DNA of 57,903 nt from Allomyces macrogynus ATCC 38327. Lineage: Eukaryota; Blastocladiomycota; Blastocladiomycetes; Blastocladiales; Blastocladiaceae. The stretch spans positions 227,918 to 285,820 of the forward strand of contig GG745343.1 of the NCBI GenBank assembly GCA_000151295.1, read 5' to 3'. A model generated the notes under the pieces. It saw only the letters and a list, made by a program, of their open reading frames with translations, did not search any database and was not told the origin of the DNA. The position numbers and the translations under genes were made by a program. This document shows positions 57,047-57,903 of the stretch, piece after piece (position 1 is the first letter of the stretch; every line of letters starts with the position of its first letter).

Positions 57047-57074
57047 ACGGACGGACGGACGGACGGACGGACGG
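57047..57074 (+). repeat. GGAC tetranucleotide repeat
   Basis: About seven tandem GGAC units lie just upstream of the AP-1 gamma start codon, probably in its 5' UTR or promoter. Confidence 0.8.
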
Positions 57075-57429
57075 GTCGTGGGTCGGGGTCAGCTGCGAGC
57101 GCCAAGTGCGGTGGCGCGGTCGGCGCGCGGAAGAGGCAGCGCGTCGCGTACAGTTCACTGGATCCGCGCGGGGTCGGGAATCAAAATCGGCACGCGCGCG
57201 TGTTCGCCGGACTGGGTGCGATTGGTGCACGTCTCCGCCGCTTGATCCAAGCAGGTGCTGGTCGTTGAGACGGGACGCGATCGGGTCGGTGCTGGTCTTG
57301 ACACGTCGGTTCTGCTGTTGCTGTTGTTGCTGCCGCGGGTCGTGCTGTCGGTGCTGGCGCGGTGCTCGACTGGCGCTGGTCCTTTGCCGTAGGTGCTGAC
57401 GGTATTGCGGCCGTTCCCGACGCTGCTGT

Positions 57430-57496
57430 GGCCGCTGCGATTGCTGCTGTTGCTGTTGCTGCTGTTGCTGCTGTTGCTGCTGCTGCTGTTGTTGTT
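57430..57496 (+). repeat. CTG/TTG trinucleotide repeat
   Basis: A mixed run of CTG and TTG triplets of about 65 nt. It is less pure than the YIF1 tract. Confidence 0.75.
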
Positions 57497-57903
57497 CCTT
57501 GAAGCTGGCCCCGCGGGCAGTCGAACGCGGCCAAGGACACCGAGGATGAAGAGGAGAAGCAAGCCTGCTCGGCTGGCTGCGCTCCACACCGCGTGTCCAA
57601 GTCCGCGCGCGACTCTCTCAGCGTTTGATGATTGATGGTTTGGTGTTTGATTTGTTGTTGGCTTCGTGGCCTCGTGCTGCTCAACACAAGGAAGTGGTGG
57701 CGCTGGCAAAAGGAAACGCACCCTCTGCCCCGCTGGCTGCGCCGCCCACGTGCGCCTGCGTCATTCGCGCCTCGCCGCCCGCGAGACAGCGTGGGAGACG
57801 CGACGCGCATCTCCAGTTCATGACGTCAGCAATTACATTCCCCTTCTCGGTCACGATCTTGCAAAGCGCGCACGTCCGCGTCTTCGTCTCCAAATTCGTG
57901 GCT

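Larger units (their letters stand above)
57017..57903. other. upstream region of AP-1 gamma gene with simple repeats
   Basis: It contains about seven GGAC units at 57047-57074 and a CTG/TTG microsatellite at 57430-57496. The latter makes a Ser/Asn- or Gln-rich open frame on the minus strand that looks like repeat translation. No gene is supported with confidence. Confidence 0.5.

Noticed and set aside
57155..57721. Ser/Asn-rich minus-strand frame with a hydrophobic stretch
   Set aside because: Mostly translation of the CTG/TTG microsatellite in the 5' region of the AP-1 gamma gene; no splice or family support.

Overview
This is a GC-rich eukaryotic window from a fungus. Every gene that could be assembled has short GT-AG introns (about 50-130 nt), and one intron is GC-AG. 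The conserved genes are fungal or opisthokont: an Atg1 autophagy kinase, an AreA/NIT2-type GATA factor, Dis3/Rrp44, YIF1, the AP-1 gamma adaptin and a RhoGEF. A SAXO-type axonemal microtubule protein next to these points to a flagellated (zoosporic) fungus. A Blastocladiomycota relative such as Allomyces would fit, but that placement is inference. Two runs of N (28530-28877 and 46996-47095) and frame breaks at homopolymers show a draft assembly, so single-base frameshifts should be read with care.

Layout. 1-2707 has no recognisable gene beyond a possible 5' end running off the left edge. 2708-4478 (+) is a RhoGEF; 5036-5821 (+) a membrane-anchored J protein; 6156-7239 (-) a VanZ-like membrane protein. 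7250-9590 is a sharply bounded CpG-poor block carrying a decayed gene copy, ended by a G-quadruplex-like tract. 10210-11685 (+) is a metallo-beta-lactamase-fold phosphodiesterase with six clean exons. 12731-15896 (+) is a subtilase joined to Cys/Thr-rich repeats.

17587-25929 holds three members (A, B, C) of an unusual Gln/Ser/Tyr/Gly/His-only protein family, plus the GC-rich relative of the decayed copy at 8.3-8.9 kb. 27196-30848 (-) is ATG1, divergent from SAXO (32259-33476, +). 34373-37553 (-) is DIS3, divergent from a type I membrane protein (38319-40387, +). 41397-43408 (+) is an unrecognised gene broken in several places. 43626-45321 (-) is YIF1 with a pure (CTG)27 tract, divergent from the AreA-like factor (46227-49177, +).

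49756-52731 is a near-perfect inverted repeat (two 990-nt arms around a 996-nt spacer), with one Gln-rich gene copy (D, E) in each arm. A tRNA-Arg(CCU) (53900-53972, -) and the AP-1 gamma gene (54113-57016, -) finish the window.

The housekeeping genes cover trafficking (YIF1, AP-1), RNA decay (Dis3), autophagy and nitrogen response (Atg1, AreA) and signalling (RhoGEF). They are not an operon or pathway cluster. The part that looks new is the five-member low-complexity family: its members lack Lys, Arg, Leu and Pro almost entirely, share intron position and promoter spacing, and have spread by exon duplication, gene duplication and a palindromic duplication.
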